This document shows, in pieces, positions 5,644 through 6,234 of a stretch of 6,234 bases of DNA. The notes below the pieces were generated by a model. The model was not told the DNA's origin and searched no databases. It saw only the letters and a list, made by a program, of their open reading frames with translations. The position numbers were made by a program, and so were the translations under genes. The stretch comes from Gemmatimonadota bacterium (GTDB lineage: Bacteria > Gemmatimonadota > Gemmatimonadetes > Gemmatimonadales > Gemmatimonadaceae). Location: contig PKVB01000128.1 in the NCBI GenBank assembly GCA_003131365.1, forward strand, positions 31,598-37,831, written 5' to 3'. The first letter of the stretch is position 1. Every line of letters starts with the position of its first letter.

Positions 5644-5752
5644 TGGATCGGCACTCCCCTGAAACTTACACAGCGACCGCTGCCAGAGAGCGGATGCGAG
5701 TGGTCAAACGACAGTGCGCAAGCACCGTCACCCCGCGAGGTCGGGCTCCTGC
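5644..5752. other. Intergenic region between the receiver gene and queC
   Basis: These 109 bases hold the queC Shine-Dalgarno and two small inverted repeats: CCGCT/AGCGG (5677-5693, 7-base loop) and GTGC-GCAA-GCAC (5714-5725). Neither is followed by a T-run on the minus strand, so there is no clear terminator for the signalling genes. A TTGACC hexamer on the minus strand (5707-5702) could be a -35 box, but nothing resembling a -10 lies 16-18 bases further on. Whether queC has its own promoter is undecided. Confidence 0.35.
5654..5660 (-). promoter_or_regulatory. Shine-Dalgarno of queC
   Basis: AGGGGAG on the minus strand, 10 bases before the ATG at 5643. It fixes the start of queC despite the unusual Ser/Ala/Pro-rich N-terminus. 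Confidence 0.65.
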
Positions 5753-6115
5753 TCAGAGCGCGGCGGCGAGGGCCTCGAGAAGCTGCTCTGGAACCATCGG
5801 CTTCAACAGGACCGCGGATGCCCCAAGTACACGCACCCGCTCCTGGCCCTTGGCATCTATGCTTCCGCTGAGGATGATGACGGGAATGTCGGATGTCTGC
5901 GACATGGTCTTGAGCTTCCTCAGAGTCTCCTCGCCCGATCCGGCCGGCATGTTGACGTCGAGCACGATTGCATCCACTTGCGGCGTCCTCTTCGCCTGCA
6001 TCAGTGCCTGAACCGCATCGAAGGCGGTGAGCGTCTTGTGTCCTTTTTCCTTAAGAAGACTCACGACCAGGTGCGAGACGACGCGATCGTCGTCCACCAC
6101 GAGAACCGTTGCCAT
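5753..6115 (-). CDS. Stand-alone CheY-like response regulator receiver
   Basis: A 120-residue single receiver (REC) domain with no output domain, so it acts by protein contact or as a phosphorelay intermediate. Hallmarks are the acidic pair Asp8-Asp9 (LVVDDD), the phospho-acceptor Asp53 (IVLDVNMP), Ser83 as the Thr/Ser switch (ILSGS) and the conserved Lys105 (LLKP). The position normally holding the aromatic Tyr/Phe switch, three residues before Lys105, is Val102. The ATG overlaps the stop of the upstream partial gene as TAATG, with a modest purine-rich GGGAAGAG upstream. The coupling, together with the upstream Hpt-like C-terminus, suggests the two proteins form one signalling relay. The target is not visible; it is followed by queC after 109 bases, but nothing links the receiver to 7-deazaguanine synthesis. 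Confidence 0.92.
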   Translation of the reverse strand: MATVLVVDDDRVVSHLVVSLLKEKGHKTLTAFDAVQALMQAKRTPQVDAIVLDVNMPAGSGEETLRKLKTMSQTSDIPVIILSGSIDAKGQERVRVLGASAVLLKPMVPEQLLEALAAAL

Positions 6116-6234
6116 TATGCTCTTCCCGCGAGAAGGACGAGCCGCGGGCGCAAACTCGCGAGCGCGGAATTCAGATCTGCCAGAGCGCGCTGCACTTCGC
6201 CCAACTCGCCGGAGCGACCCATCGCCTCGAGCGC
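6115..6234 (-). CDS. C-terminal end of a signalling protein, probably an Hpt domain (partial)
   Basis: This frame is open from the window edge to a TAA at 6117-6115, giving the last 39 residues of a protein that starts outside the window. The peptide begins ALEAMGRSGELGEVQRAL, continues through an amphipathic helix (ADLNSALASL) and ends in RLVLLAGRA. The motif of Gly, small residue, Gly, Asp/Glu, Leu followed by a Leu/Ala-rich helix resembles the last two helices of Hpt domains found at the end of hybrid sensor kinases. The phospho-accepting histidine would lie upstream, so it cannot be checked. The TAATG overlap with a receiver gene strengthens a two-component role. Another helical protein end is possible. 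Confidence 0.55.
   Translation of the reverse strand, partial: ALEAMGRSGELGEVQRALADLNSALASLRPRLVLLAGRA

Noticed and set aside
5714..5725. GTGC-GCAA-GCAC hairpin with a GNRA-type loop
   Set aside because: Only a 4-bp stem and on the strand opposite to the genes; likely chance.
5644..5752. preQ1 riboswitch upstream of queC
   Set aside because: No adenine-rich tail pairing with a preceding stem-loop and no overlap of such a structure with the Shine-Dalgarno could be found; the small hairpins there are too short.

Overview
This is a GC-rich, gene-dense bacterial chromosomal segment with very short intergenic gaps. It suggests a high-GC, Gram-negative-like free-living bacterium. The style of the RNase II-like protein, the CX14CX2C QueE and the zinc-ribbon threonine synthase would fit Gemmatimonadota or a similar phylum, but the window holds no marker that fixes the taxonomy. 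I see no mobile element, tRNA, rRNA or CRISPR array.

Left block (about 53-2843, minus strand; transcription runs right to left). The order is a 34-codon single-membrane-segment ORF, a YdjM/DUF457-type polytopic membrane protein, an RNB-domain (RNase II family) exoribonuclease, and an HD-domain phosphohydrolase-like protein. Each junction is tight: TAG directly followed by ATG, then a 7-base overlap, then an ATGA overlap. This is very likely one translationally coupled operon.

Centre (2844-4149). A 76-base divergent intergenic region with an AT-rich patch separates that operon from a complete threonine synthase gene (thrC) on the plus strand. thrC stands alone here, with no other threonine-pathway genes visible. 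Its 3' end carries a perfect 16-bp palindrome. A 64-base gap separates it from the convergent queE.

Right block (4214-6234, minus strand). In transcription order this is the C-terminal end of a protein resembling a histidine-phosphotransfer (Hpt) domain, a stand-alone CheY-like receiver (TAATG overlap), a 109-base gap, queC, and queE. QueE and QueC catalyse consecutive steps of 7-deazaguanine synthesis: QueE makes 7-carboxy-7-deazaguanine and QueC converts it to preQ0, the precursor of queuosine and related modified bases. queE most likely starts at a TTG that overlaps the queC stop (TTGA) behind a strong Shine-Dalgarno sequence. The signalling pair and the que genes may or may not share a transcript.

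Most of the window is ordinary housekeeping and accessory metabolism. The points most worth a second look are the four-gene membrane/RNase/HD operon with its small ORF, an internal 16-residue duplication in the ribonuclease, a low-complexity loop in QueE, the TTGA-coupled start, and the previously hidden Hpt-like partial gene at the right edge.
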